Counted from the stretch's first letter, positions 8,230 to 15,944 are shown. The stretch is DNA of 64,000 nucleotides from Rhizobium sp. C1 (GCF_021026335.1 NZ_JAJNCY010000001.1:1054001-1118000), one strand, 5' to 3'. Notes: generated by a model not told the origin, from the letters alone. Made by a program: numbers and translations.

Positions 8230-8241
8230 GTTTCTTGAAAC
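8230..8241. promoter_or_regulatory. Small hairpin/palindrome in the metY leader
   Basis: GTTTCTTGAAAC is a perfect 12-base inverted repeat 21 bases upstream of the metY start. It could be an operator half of a methionine regulator or part of a structured leader. Function unproved; alphaproteobacterial metY genes are often under SAM-dependent control. Confidence 0.25.
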
Positions 8242-8381
8242 CGATGCGTAACGGGTAGCAGGTCATTTCACGCGTCGCGAGGATTTATTGTCTAAAACAG
8301 CCGGCAGAATTGGAAAGCGACAGCAAGTCGGGGCGGCCCTGCTGAAATGGAGCGGCCGCGCCTCGTTCAACATGCCTGATC

Positions 8382-8395
8382 TTGATCAGGATCAA
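8382..8395. promoter_or_regulatory. FNR/FixK-type anaerobox
   Basis: TTGATCAGGATCAA matches the FNR/FixK/FnrN consensus TTGAT-N4-ATCAA at all ten defined bases. It lies 57 bases upstream of the DUF6455 start, a usual class II activation position relative to a transcription start around 8420-8430. This predicts induction under low oxygen. Confidence 0.75.
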
Positions 8396-8452
8396 GGCGG
8401 GACAGTTCCGCATCTGGGATCATGTCCGAATGAAAATCCCGGGGAGACGCCT

Positions 8453-8893
8453 ATGCCGCACACCATGGCCAAGCAGGAATACAATGTTTTTCACAGTCTG
8501 CGGGGCCGTGTTCGGACATGGTGGCAGGAGCGTCAGGAGATCGCGCGCGAACTCGGCGAGCTTTCTGCGCTGGGTGAACATGGGTTATCCGAACTCGCAA
8601 CCGATGTCGGCGTCAACACCCAGATGCTGCTGGCCGTCATCCGGAATGGTGCCGCCGCCGCAGATGACATGGAATATCTGATGCGCGCGCTGAATATCGA
8701 TCCGGACGCCGTTCATTACGACGAGCCCGGCCTTTATCGCGGCCTGCAGGCCTCATGCGCGCTTTGCGAGGACAAGGCGCGATGCCGCTCAGAACTCAAT
8801 GCGGGGACGATGCGCGAGAACTATACGCATTTCTGCCCCAACCATGAAACGATGAGCGAGCTGCGCGCGCATCCCGAATTCCAGACAGATTGA
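8453..8893 (+). CDS. DUF6455 family protein, cysteine-rich C-terminus, probably oxygen-regulated
   Basis: A 146-residue cytoplasmic protein of unknown function. The N-terminal half (LRGRVRTWWQERQEIARELGEL, ALGEHGLSELATDVGV) is helical and resembles a short helix-turn-helix-like or DUF1127-like segment; the C-terminal part carries CALCEDKARC followed by FCPN, a four-cysteine pattern C-x2-C-x5-C-x~17-C that could bind a metal or Fe-S cluster. GGGGAG lies about 7 bases before the ATG at 8453; the frame is open further upstream, but that part runs through the FNR box and was rejected. The perfect FNR box ties it to low-oxygen growth. Confidence 0.8.
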   Translation: MPHTMAKQEYNVFHSLRGRVRTWWQERQEIARELGELSALGEHGLSELATDVGVNTQMLLAVIRNGAAAADDMEYLMRALNIDPDAVHYDEPGLYRGLQASCALCEDKARCRSELNAGTMRENYTHFCPNHETMSELRAHPEFQTD

Positions 8894-8926
8894 TCGTCAG
8901 ACGGCCGTTTTCAGGGGCTGCCCCTT

Positions 8927-9355
8927 TCACAGACCAAGCCGGGGGATCTCGATCGCCGGACACCTGTCCATAATGACCGTCACGCCCCTCTCCTCAGCGC
9001 GCGCGGCAGCCGCGTCGTTGCGCACACCGAGCTGGCCCCAGATATATTTCGGAAGCGTTTTCATGCTGAAAACGTCATCCACCACGCTGTCCATCTCCGC
9101 GGGTGCACGAAAGACGTCGATCATGTCGACGGGAACATCGATATCGGAAAGCCGGGCGACCACAGTCTGGCCGTGAATATCCTTGCCCGCCTGACCGGGA
9201 TTGACCGGGATCACCGTGTAGCCATGCTTCAGAAGCGTCGCCATCACGCGATAACTCGGGCGTTCCGGCTTGGGCGACGCGCCGACAAGCGCAATGGTCC
9301 TTGTCGAGGTCAGGATGTCACGGATGAGCGTATCGGGATAATGATCGTGGGTCAT
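8927..9355 (-). CDS. CoA-binding Rossmann-fold protein, YccU-like
   Basis: A 142-residue protein of the CoA_binding (PF13380) family. TIALVGASPKPERPSYRVMATLLKHGYTVIPVNP is the nucleotide-binding beta-alpha-beta unit with the ADP/CoA loop GASPKPERPS (about residues 25-34); VWGQ-like IWGQLGVRNDAAA follows near residue 107. These proteins resemble the first domain of succinyl-CoA synthetase but lack a known reaction. GAGG lies 5 bases before the ATG at 9355. Convergent with the DUF6455 gene. Confidence 0.88.
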   Translation of the reverse strand: MTHDHYPDTLIRDILTSTRTIALVGASPKPERPSYRVMATLLKHGYTVIPVNPGQAGKDIHGQTVVARLSDIDVPVDMIDVFRAPAEMDSVVDDVFSMKTLPKYIWGQLGVRNDAAAARAEERGVTVIMDRCPAIEIPRLGL

Positions 9356-9456
9356 GTCTGCCTCTGACGGTGGAGTTTCTGTCACGCTTCAGGAACACTT
9401 TGGCGCCTCATTTCGTTCATATCGAAATTCGAGACTGTCTTTGAAAGGGCCGCCCC

Positions 9457-9795
9457 ATGATAAAGTTCATGCTTGCCGCGACCGCCGCCCTTGCCGCATC
9501 GCTGGCCGCCGGAGAGGCCGGCGCGATCTCACGCTATAATTCGACCGGAATGCGCTGCGAACGCATTCAAGGGATTCTAGCGCGCGAAAAGGCCGCGATT
9601 TTCCGTTACCCTTCCAAGCGTGTCGCGAACCTGCCGCTTTATGACCGCTATGTTCGCAGCGGCGCCTATTGCGGCCCGCATCAGGTTCCCGAAGAGGTCA
9701 CCATCCCCTCGGCAAACGGCCAGTGCCCGGTTCTGCATTGCATCGATGAACCGGACCCCTGCGATGATATCTTTTCCGTCTTCTGCCGCCCTTAA
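9457..9795 (+). CDS. Small secreted cysteine-rich protein, function unknown
   Basis: A 112-residue protein with a clear Sec signal peptide (MIKFMLAATAALAASLAAGEAGA, cleavage near residue 23) and a mature part of about 90 residues with six cysteines (CERIQG, YCGPHQ, QCPVLHC, PCDDIFSVFC), suggesting three disulfides in the periplasm. No family recognised; similar short proteins are scattered in Rhizobiaceae. It ends 2 bases before the convergent VOC gene. Confidence 0.75.
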   Translation: MIKFMLAATAALAASLAAGEAGAISRYNSTGMRCERIQGILAREKAAIFRYPSKRVANLPLYDRYVRSGAYCGPHQVPEEVTIPSANGQCPVLHCIDEPDPCDDIFSVFCRP

Positions 9796-9797
9796 GC

Positions 9798-10229
9798 TCA
9801 ATCCGCCAGGACCAGATGGCCAGACGCGTCTTGCTGCACAAAGGGATTGTAGGCGACTTCCCAAAGATGGCCGTCGGGATCGGCGAAATAGCCTGAATAG
9901 CCACCCCAGAAGACTTTCTCCGGCGGCTTGACCTGCGTGGCGCCGCAGGACAGTGCGAACTTGTAGACGGCATCCACACCGGTTTCGCTGGACACATTGT
10001 GGGCGAGCGTGACGCCGGAAAAACCTTTCGGAGTATTCTCCACATGCGCATCCTCTGCCAGCGAGGCGCGCGAAAACAGGGCGAGCACGGTCCCCTTCAA
10101 CTGGATGAAGGTGATGGCATCCTGAGACGCCGAACTCTTCTTCCAGCCCAGCCGCTCGTAGAACTCCGTCGAGCGCTCAACATCCTCCACCCCGAGGGTG
10201 ATGAGGGAAATACGCGGATCAAGAGACAA
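9798..10229 (-). CDS. VOC (glyoxalase/dioxygenase) superfamily protein
   Basis: A 143-residue protein with two beta-alpha-beta-beta-beta modules: ISLITLGVEDVERSTEFYERLGW at the start and VFWGGYSGYFADPDGHLWEVAYNPF near the end, the latter containing the usual metal-binding Glu. It starts at TTG 10229, since AAGGAG lies 6 bases upstream; the frame is open to 10286, but that part has no ribosome site and spans the palindrome at 10244-10259. Substrate unknown; members include glyoxalase I, fosfomycin-resistance and bleomycin-binding proteins. Confidence 0.82.
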   Translation of the reverse strand: MSLDPRISLITLGVEDVERSTEFYERLGWKKSSASQDAITFIQLKGTVLALFSRASLAEDAHVENTPKGFSGVTLAHNVSSETGVDAVYKFALSCGATQVKPPEKVFWGGYSGYFADPDGHLWEVAYNPFVQQDASGHLVLAD

Positions 10230-10243
10230 TTCGTTCTCCTTCT

Positions 10244-10259
10244 GTTCACATGCGTGAAC
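10244..10259. promoter_or_regulatory. Operator-like palindrome upstream of the VOC gene
   Basis: GTTCAC-N4-GTGAAC, perfect 6-base arms (extended by an outer T on one side), 15 bases upstream of the TTG start of the VOC gene. It has the size and symmetry of a helix-turn-helix dimer site. No cognate regulator is adjacent on this side. Confidence 0.4.
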
Positions 10260-10346
10260 CATAGAGCGAAGAGTCTCATCTTGCAAGACGGCAGAACGAC
10301 GGCGGGCAGATCGCCATCGTCCGCTGCCCTGTTCGTCTGTGTCACG

Positions 10347-10991
10347 TCAGGCCCGCGCCTCGGCCGCATGCTGCTCCGCCAACACGGCATCCTCGTTCCA
10401 GACCTTGGCGAAGGCCGGACGCGCGATGAGGCTATCACGATATTCGACGAAGCGCGGGCGCTCGGGCACGATGCCGAACATCATTGTCCATCGAAGCGCT
10501 ACGCCCCACTGGATATCGGCGAGGCTGAGGCGGTCGCCCAGAATATAAGGTCCGTTGGACAGCGCACCCTCCAGCGTGTCGAGCATCAGATCATAGCTTC
10601 CATAGACCGACTGCGTGATCGGGCCGGGATCGACATTGCGGAACTTGTCCATGAGCGCCGGCTCGAAGCAGGCGGCATAATAGACGAGCCAGCGCAGATA
10701 GGGGCCACGATCAGGAACGTCCACGGCCGGCGTCAGACCAGCCTGCGGGAAGAGATCGCCGAGATAAATCGCAATCGCGATCTGTTCCGTCACCAGCTTG
10801 CCGCGATGCTCGATGGCCGGCACCTTGCCGAGCGGATTGATCGACAGATAGCCGGGCTCGCGGTTTTCTCCCGCCTTCATATTCATGACATGCAGGTCAT
10901 AGGGCGCGCCGAGTTCTTCCAGAATGATGCGCGTGCCGGCGGCGCGGGTTTGCGGCATGTAGTGAAGCGTGACGCGGTCGGTGCTTGTCAT
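10347..10991 (-). CDS. Glutathione S-transferase family protein
   Basis: A 214-residue GST: thioredoxin-like N-terminal domain (VTLHYMPQTRAAGTRIILEELG, with cis-Pro segment GKVPAIEHRGKLVTEQIAIAIYL near residues 55-77) and an all-helical C-terminal domain (SLADIQWGVALRW). Family members conjugate or reduce electrophiles with glutathione in the cytosol. AGGAGAG lies about 9 bases before the ATG. It is divergent from the WYL regulator at 11103, which is probably its repressor. Confidence 0.88.
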   Translation of the reverse strand: MTSTDRVTLHYMPQTRAAGTRIILEELGAPYDLHVMNMKAGENREPGYLSINPLGKVPAIEHRGKLVTEQIAIAIYLGDLFPQAGLTPAVDVPDRGPYLRWLVYYAACFEPALMDKFRNVDPGPITQSVYGSYDLMLDTLEGALSNGPYILGDRLSLADIQWGVALRWTMMFGIVPERPRFVEYRDSLIARPAFAKVWNEDAVLAEQHAAEARA

Positions 10992-11044
10992 GGTGTCTCT
11001 CTCCTCGCTTGATTGACGATCATGTCAGGCTAGCGCCCCATACC

Positions 11045-11081
11045 TGTCAGAATATGTCATATTAGTCGGCGCATGATGACA
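11045..11081. promoter_or_regulatory. TGTCA repeat cluster between the GST and WYL-regulator genes
   Basis: TGTCA occurs at 11045-11049 and 11055-11059 (one helical turn apart) and its complement TGACA at 11077-11081, all within the 111-base divergent gap. Such phased repeats suggest the binding site of the divergent WYL regulator. Inference only. Confidence 0.4.
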
Positions 11082-11102
11082 AAAAATCGGAAGCCCTGAA
11101 CC

Positions 11103-12077
11103 ATGCGCGCCAGCCGCCTCATCAACATCCTCACAACGCTGCAGGCGCGTGGACTCGTGACGGCCACCGAACTCAGCGAGGAAAACGGTGTGTCGCTGCG
11201 CACGATCTATCGCGACATCGACCAGCTCTCGCTGGCCGGCATTCCGGTCTATAGCGAGCGCGGGCCGGACGGCGGCTATCGGCTGCTCGATGGCTATCGC
11301 GTGCGGCTGAACGGGCTTTCGACCAAGGAGGCGGAGGCGCTGTTCCTGAGCGGCCTCCCCGGCCCCGCCGCCGATCTCGGGCTCGGCGCGGTGATGGCGA
11401 GTGCGGAGAAGAAACTGGCGGTCGCCCTGCCCGAAGACCTGCGCAAGAGTGCGTCGGCCATGCGCAGCCGGTTTCATCTCGACACGGTGGCGTGGTTTGG
11501 CGAAGGCGAGCAGCCGGCGCATCTGGAAGCGATTACGGATGCGGTGTGGAATCACAAGGTTATCCGCATGCGCTATCAGACCTGGCGCAAGGAAAAGACG
11601 ATCGAGACGCAGCCGCTTGGTCTCGTGCTGAAAGGCGGCGCCTGGTATCTTGTCGCACGCTCCAGGGATGCCATGCTCAACTATCGCATCGCCCGCATCC
11701 TCGACCTGATCGTTACAGACGAGACCTTCGAGCCGCCGCGCGATTTCGATCTGGCCGCCCACTGGGGCGAAAGCACCGAGCGGCTGGATGCGGAGATGCA
11801 TCCGAATGTCGCCCGTGTCCGGCTGTCGAAATGGGGCGCGCAGATGCTGCCCTATTTCAACAGCGGCTATGCGAACCGTCGGATGGAGATGGGCGAGCCG
11901 GGCCCCGACGGCTGGCGTGAGGCGACCGTCCCCACCGGCTCGACGCGGCAGGCGGCGACCGAATTCCTGCGGCTGGGGCCCGAGATCGAAGTGCTCGAGC
12001 CACAGGAGCTGCGTGAGATGGTGGCCGAGATGGCCGCGAAGATGGTGGCGATTTATTCGCCGGTCCATTCCGGGTGA
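11103..12077 (+). CDS. YafY-type transcriptional regulator with HTH and WYL domains
   Basis: A 324-residue protein. Residues 1-60 form a DeoR/HTH_11 helix-turn-helix (RASRLINILTTLQARG, TATELSEENGVSLRTIYRDIDQLSLAG); residues 135-230 form a WYL domain with the signature region AWYLVARSRDAMLNYRIARI, thought to bind small ligands or nucleic acid ends; a WCX-like C-terminal part follows. It is divergent from the GST gene with TGTCA repeats between them. Its 3' end overlaps the convergent crotonase gene by 25 bases. Confidence 0.88.
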   Translation: MRASRLINILTTLQARGLVTATELSEENGVSLRTIYRDIDQLSLAGIPVYSERGPDGGYRLLDGYRVRLNGLSTKEAEALFLSGLPGPAADLGLGAVMASAEKKLAVALPEDLRKSASAMRSRFHLDTVAWFGEGEQPAHLEAITDAVWNHKVIRMRYQTWRKEKTIETQPLGLVLKGGAWYLVARSRDAMLNYRIARILDLIVTDETFEPPRDFDLAAHWGESTERLDAEMHPNVARVRLSKWGAQMLPYFNSGYANRRMEMGEPGPDGWREATVPTGSTRQAATEFLRLGPEIEVLEPQELREMVAEMAAKMVAIYSPVHSG

Positions 12078-12874
12078 CGCTTGTCGAGGAAGGCGCCGAT
12101 GCCCTCCTCCGCATCGCGGGCCAGCATGTTTTCCGTCATCACGCGGCCGGTATAGGCATAGGCCTCCTCCAGCGGCATATCGATCTGGCGGTAGAAGGCT
12201 TCCTTGCCGATCTTGAGCGTCAGCGGCGATTTGGAGGCGATGACGGCGGCATATTTGTCGACGACCTGGCGCAGATATTCCTTCGGCACGATGCGGTTGA
12301 CGAGGCCGAAATCCTTGGCGTTGCTGGCGTCGATCGTCTCGCCCGTCAGCAGCATTTCCATCGCCTGCTTGCGATGCGCGGCGCGCGAAACCGCGACCAT
12401 CGGCGTCGAGCAGAACAGACCGATATTGACGCCCGGCGTGCAGAAGGTGGCCTTGTCGGTGCAGATGGCGAGGTCACAGGTCGCGACGAGCTGGCAACCG
12501 GCGGCCGTTGCCAGTCCCTCGATTTCGGCGATGACCGGCTTCGGGCAATGGGTGATCGTCAGCATGAGGTCGGCGCAAAGTGCGAAGGTCTTCTCGAAGA
12601 AGGCCCGGCCCCGGTCGGCATCGGCGCGATGCGCAGTCATTTCCTTCAGGTCATGGCCGGCGCAGAAGACCTTGCCGCGTGCGGCGAGGATGATCACGCG
12701 GACCGCCTTGTCGGCCCCTGCCCGAAGGATCTCCGCCTTCAACGTTTCCATCATCGCAATGGAGAGCGCGTTGGCCGGCGGCGAATTCAGCGTCAGCCGC
12801 AAGATCCCGTCTGCCTCCTCGATGATCAGCGGGCTCGGAGCGCCATCGGCTTTCAGGGATACGACGTCTGCCAT
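12053..12874 (-). CDS. Crotonase-fold protein, ECHDC3-like, without the two canonical catalytic glutamates
   Basis: A 273-residue enoyl-CoA hydratase/isomerase fold. The first oxyanion-hole strand ARGKVFCAGHDLKEM (about residues 65-80) is well kept. In hydratases the catalytic glutamates lie in GGCELA and QPEI; here those places read AGCQLV and TPGV, so both are replaced (Gln and Gly). That pattern, with NIGLFCSTPMVAVSR, resembles ECHDC3-type proteins, which are crotonase-like but not proven hydratases. It is divergent from a PaaI-type thioesterase 79 bases away, and may act on the same acyl-CoA. I would not annotate it as a functional beta-oxidation hydratase. Confidence 0.82.
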   Translation of the reverse strand: MADVVSLKADGAPSPLIIEEADGILRLTLNSPPANALSIAMMETLKAEILRAGADKAVRVIILAARGKVFCAGHDLKEMTAHRADADRGRAFFEKTFALCADLMLTITHCPKPVIAEIEGLATAAGCQLVATCDLAICTDKATFCTPGVNIGLFCSTPMVAVSRAAHRKQAMEMLLTGETIDASNAKDFGLVNRIVPKEYLRQVVDKYAAVIASKSPLTLKIGKEAFYRQIDMPLEEAYAYTGRVMTENMLARDAEEGIGAFLDKRHPEWTGE

Positions 12875-12953
12875 AGGGTTCCTCCGGATATAATTGTTTA
12901 TAGTTGAACAAAAATCGCTTATGCATTTCTGTTATAAACCGGAGGAGACCGCA

Positions 12954-13379
12954 ATGACACCCGTGCTGACGGCCGAGCAGATCAACGAATTTCTGGAGCG
13001 GGAATTCCCGCAGGTGCACAGCCAGGGGCGCATCTTCGAGGTCATCAACGTGGCTTCCGGCACCGCGACCCTGCGGTTCACGCCGAACGAAATGCATCTG
13101 CGCCCCGGCGGCACGGTGAGCGGACCGGCCATGTTCGCGCTCGCCGATGTCGGCGCCTATGTCACGCTGCTCGCCCATATCGGTCCGGTCGCCATGGCGG
13201 TGACGGCGAACATGAATATCAACTTCCTCAGCCGCCCCGATCCGGTCCCGCTCGACGGCGTGGGCCGCGTGCTGAAGATCGGCAAGAGACTGTCGGTGAT
13301 CGAAATCGCCATCGAACGCGTGGACACCCGCGAACTCATCGCGCACGCCACGGCGACCTATTCGCAGCCCGGAAAGTAG
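12954..13379 (+). CDS. PaaI-type hotdog thioesterase
   Basis: A 141-residue hotdog protein of the PaaI/YbgC-YdiI side of the superfamily. MHLRPGGTVSGPAMFALADVGAYVTL (about residues 46-71) corresponds to the helix and substrate-binding region, with NINFLSRP following. Expected activity is hydrolysis of acyl- or aryl-acyl-CoA thioesters. GGAGGAG lies about 6 bases before the ATG at 12954. Divergent from the crotonase-like gene, sharing an AT-rich promoter gap. Confidence 0.85.
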   Translation: MTPVLTAEQINEFLEREFPQVHSQGRIFEVINVASGTATLRFTPNEMHLRPGGTVSGPAMFALADVGAYVTLLAHIGPVAMAVTANMNINFLSRPDPVPLDGVGRVLKIGKRLSVIEIAIERVDTRELIAHATATYSQPGK

Positions 13380-13418
13380 ACAGAACCTGGAACACAATCG
13401 GGGTTAGTCCAGAAGCCT

Positions 13419-13817
13419 TCAAATCCTTCGGTTGGGAAGCCTCAGTTCGATCCGATCCAGAATAATCTTATACGCGGAGTGACCACTCTCATCCTTTGAC
13501 ACAATGGAGAGATACAGGCGGTCGTCGCGATATCCGATTGTGACGTCTACCGTGGCGGACGAGCTATCGTTGAAGCTCCATTTGCCTTGGCCTGACGCCA
13601 GCATTCCGCCGGAATCCGGGGCGAGCAATAACATTGCCCAGCCAGCCTCACTAAAGAGCGCAACCGTCTCACCGTCTTGGACAACTCCAATCGACACAGG
13701 CTGCCCTTCGGAATTGTGCCATCGCCCTGTAAAGAGCTGCGCCGCACGGCCTGCAGAACTCATCGCGAAGACGAGCGTCAGGCTGATGAGAAAGGTCTTC
13801 CAGATTGAACTAGGCAC
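13419..13817 (-). CDS. Small exported protein, function unknown
   Basis: A 132-residue protein with a signal peptide (IWKTFLISLTLVFAMSSAGRAA, cleavage near residue 26). The mature part is a likely beta-rich domain (FTGRWHNSEGQPVSIGVVQDGETVALF...) that looks lipocalin-like in pattern but is not assignable. GTG start at 13817 with GGGAGAG 5 bases upstream. No family recognised. The lower GC and stand-alone position suggest it is not part of a neighbouring operon. Confidence 0.7.
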   Translation of the reverse strand: MPSSIWKTFLISLTLVFAMSSAGRAAQLFTGRWHNSEGQPVSIGVVQDGETVALFSEAGWAMLLLAPDSGGMLASGQGKWSFNDSSSATVDVTIGYRDDRLYLSIVSKDESGHSAYKIILDRIELRLPNRRI

Positions 13818-14089
13818 GAAAACTCTCCCAATATCCGCCTGTAACGCCAGAAACTCCTAACGGATCAAGTCCCGTTCTTGAACCTGACGTCTCGAATATA
13901 TTCTGTATTTGAAAGGCCTGCGTCGGGCGGCAGACCTGGATGAAAAATGCGGCTGCTACGCCCTTTGAAATTGAACAAAATAGTCAGCAATTCAGCGGGA
14001 AATCAGACCAATTATGTGGTAATATAATACCTTATATTTAACCAATTGATTTTATTTATTTATTTTTTCACTCCTCAGATTAACCCGTG
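13818..14089. other. Gene-free, AT-rich spacer upstream of rplM
   Basis: No reading frame here has a credible ribosome site or coding character. From about 13970 to 14075 the sequence is strikingly AT-rich (runs such as TTTATTTATTTATTTTTTC), unlike the rest of the window, which is typical for an upstream activating (UP-like) or curved region in front of a strong ribosomal-protein promoter. Confidence 0.6.
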
Positions 14090-14118
14090 TTGACGCCTCC
14101 TCCGCCCACAGATATAAG
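14090..14118 (+). promoter_or_regulatory. Sigma-70 promoter of rplM-rpsI
   Basis: TTGACG (14090-14095), 17-base spacer, TATAAG (14113-14118): a near-consensus housekeeping promoter just downstream of an AT-rich tract. It predicts transcription from about 14125 and a roughly 105-base leader before rplM. Confidence 0.7.
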
Positions 14119-14131
14119 CCCGCACAGAAAC

Positions 14132-14151
14132 GCGGTCCCGAATGGGGCCGC
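14132..14151 (+). promoter_or_regulatory. Leader hairpin of rplM-rpsI
   Basis: GCGGTCCC-GAAT-GGGGCCGC folds into an 8-bp stem with a tetraloop, immediately followed by TTTC. It begins within a few bases of the predicted transcript start. It may be a ribosomal-protein leader element (L13 is known to control its own operon in E. coli) or a weak attenuator. Structure is plain; function is inferred. Confidence 0.4.
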
Positions 14152-14231
14152 TTTCATTATTGGTGGCTTGCTGCCAATTCAAGCAACAAGAAACGCTCCG
14201 GTTTCCGGAGATCGAACGAAAGAGACCCGAT

Positions 14232-14696
14232 ATGTCTACCTTCATGCAGAAGCCTGCCGAGGTGGAGAAGAAGTGGATCCTGATCGACGCCGAAGGGCTT
14301 GTCGTCGGCCGCCTCGCCACCATCATTGCCATGCACCTCCGCGGCAAGACCAAGGCCACCTATACCCCCCATGTTGACGACGGCGACAACGTCATCGTCA
14401 TCAATGCCGAAAAGGCAGTCCTGACCGGCAAGAAGTACACCGACAAGAAGTACTACTGGCACACCGGCTACCCGGGCGGCATCAAGGAGCGTACGGCTCG
14501 CCAGATCATCGAAGGCAAGTTCCCGGAACGCGTCATCGAGAAGGCAGTTGAGCGCATGATCCCGCGCGGCCCGCTCGGCCGTCGCCAGATGAAGAACCTG
14601 CGCGTTTACGCCGGCACCAACCATCCGCACGAAGCACAGCAGCCCGTCACGCTTGACGTTGCCGCGCTGAATTCCAAGAACACCAGGAGCGCCTGA
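14232..14696 (+). CDS. rplM: 50S ribosomal protein L13
   Basis: 154 residues, normal for alphaproteobacterial L13. Signature features are [16 protein letters not shown] (about residues 15-30), [20 protein letters not shown] and [20 protein letters not shown]. It binds 23S rRNA early in 50S assembly. I use the ATG at 14232; a longer in-frame start at 14142 would read through the leader. The rpsI start follows 2 bases after the stop, the usual L13-S9 operon. Confidence 0.98.
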   Translation: MSTFMQKPAEVEKKWILIDAEGLVVGRLATIIAMHLRGKTKATYTPHVDDGDNVIVINAEKAVLTGKKYTDKKYYWHTGYPGGIKERTARQIIEGKFPERVIEKAVERMIPRGPLGRRQMKNLRVYAGTNHPHEAQQPVTLDVAALNSKNTRSA

Positions 14697-14698
14697 TC

Positions 14699-15169
14699 AT
14701 GGCTGACCTTTCTGCTCTCAAGTCCCTCGCAGGCTCTTCCGAGGCTGCTGCTGCTCCGGCACACGTCCGCAAGGTCGATGCTCAGGGCCGCTCCTATGCC
14801 ACCGGCAAGCGTAAGGACGCTGTTGCTCGCGTATGGGTCAAGGCCGGCTCCGGCAAGATCATCGTCAACGGCAAGGACTACAGCGCCTATTTCGCACGTC
14901 CGGTTCTGCAGATGATCCTGCAGCAGCCGCTCGTTGCTGCTGCCCGCGGCGGCCAGATCGACATCGTCGCCACGGTTGCTGGCGGTGGTCTTTCCGGTCA
15001 GGCCGGTGCCGTTCGTCACGGCATCTCTAAGGCGCTCACCTACTTCGAACCGGGCCTGCGCGCGGTTCTGAAGAAGGGCGGCTTCCTGACGCGCGACAGC
15101 CGCGTTGTTGAACGTAAGAAGTACGGTAAGGCCAAGGCCCGCCGTTCGTTCCAGTTCTCCAAGCGCTAA
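14699..15169 (+). CDS. rpsI: 30S ribosomal protein S9
   Basis: 156 residues. The core begins at [19 protein letters not shown] (about residues 30-48); an N-terminal extension of about 25 residues ([19 protein letters not shown]) is the norm in alphaproteobacteria. The C-terminus ends [11 protein letters not shown], the basic tail that reaches the tRNA in the P site. It is co-transcribed with rplM and followed by a strong terminator. Confidence 0.98.
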   Translation: MADLSALKSLAGSSEAAAAPAHVRKVDAQGRSYATGKRKDAVARVWVKAGSGKIIVNGKDYSAYFARPVLQMILQQPLVAAARGGQIDIVATVAGGGLSGQAGAVRHGISKALTYFEPGLRAVLKKGGFLTRDSRVVERKKYGKAKARRSFQFSKR

Positions 15170-15193
15170 TCGCTTTCAAACATTCGACTTTCG

Positions 15194-15223
15194 AAAGGGC
15201 TGCCCCAGGGCGGCCCTTTTTTT
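15194..15223 (+). terminator. Rho-independent terminator of rplM-rpsI
   Basis: AAAGGGCTGCC / GGCGGCCCTTT forms an 11-bp stem with one T-G wobble and a CCAG loop, running straight into a seven-T tract. It starts 25 bases after the rpsI stop. Confidence 0.9.
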
Positions 15224-15307
15224 GTTATGCCTTTTCTTTGTGCGGGAATGGCCTGACGAAAGGTTCAACTGCGAAATTCTCATGAGTACCCATGGAGATT
15301 CGCACGC

Positions 15308-15931
15308 GTGCAGGCGGAAGACGTCAAGATCATCCTCGTTCTGGCTTCCTGGAGTTCGGGCTCCACATCGGTGGCTGGCTATCTCGACAAATGCGGGGCC
15401 TATTCCTGCCCACCGCATGTTCACACCGTCGACGAGCGCACGCCGAATGCCTATGAGCCGGCCGAATACAAGCAGGTGCTCGGCCTTTGCATTGATGAAG
15501 ACACGCTGCAGCCGACACCGCGGGCGAGCGCCTTCGAGCCCTTCTTCGCAGGCTGGATCGCCAAGCAGCGGCAGAAGGCCGCAGAAGCGGGGCACCGCTT
15601 CATTGTGCTCAAGCACGCGCTGCAATCCTTCATGCTGCCGGTCATCATGAAGATCGAGCCGGACTGCCGCATCGTCGTCGTGAGTCGCCCCTTCGAGAAG
15701 ATCGAGGCGACCCGCGCGCGGCGCAACTGGGCCCAGTCCTATGGCGAGGCCGGCGCGCGGCTGGTCTATGGCATGACCTATACGTGGCTGCATGAAAACA
15801 ACTACGGCTATCTCGTCGTTCCATACGAGCGGCTGCGCAGCGAGCCCGAACTGCGCGACGAGATGCTGACCTATCTGGGCGTCATGCCCTCGCCGCAGCA
15901 ACGCGCGGCGGCCGATGCTTTCCTCAAGTGA
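15308..15931 (+). CDS. P-loop sulfotransferase-like protein
   Basis: A 207-residue protein. VKIILVLASWSSGSTSVAGYLDKCG at the N-terminus resembles the 5'-phosphosulfate-binding loop of sulfotransferases (normally xxPRSGTT; here SWSSGSTSV), and DCRIVVVSRPFEKIEATRARRNW (about residue 120) resembles the 3'-phosphate-binding RDP...S region. Thus it is likely a PAPS-dependent or PAPS-fold protein, although the loop is atypical and activity is uncertain. GTG start at 15308 with GGAG 10 bases upstream. No sulfate activation genes lie nearby. A monooxygenase-like gene follows by 13 bases. Confidence 0.65.
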   Translation: MQAEDVKIILVLASWSSGSTSVAGYLDKCGAYSCPPHVHTVDERTPNAYEPAEYKQVLGLCIDEDTLQPTPRASAFEPFFAGWIAKQRQKAAEAGHRFIVLKHALQSFMLPVIMKIEPDCRIVVVSRPFEKIEATRARRNWAQSYGEAGARLVYGMTYTWLHENNYGYLVVPYERLRSEPELRDEMLTYLGVMPSPQQRAAADAFLK

Positions 15932-15944
15932 CCGGCGAGAGCGG

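Noticed and set aside
8209-8290. SAM-II type riboswitch in front of metY
   Set aside because: Such elements occur upstream of metY/metA in alphaproteobacteria, but I could not place the conserved pseudoknot pairing in this leader; only a small hairpin is plain. An Infernal search with the SAM-II model would decide.
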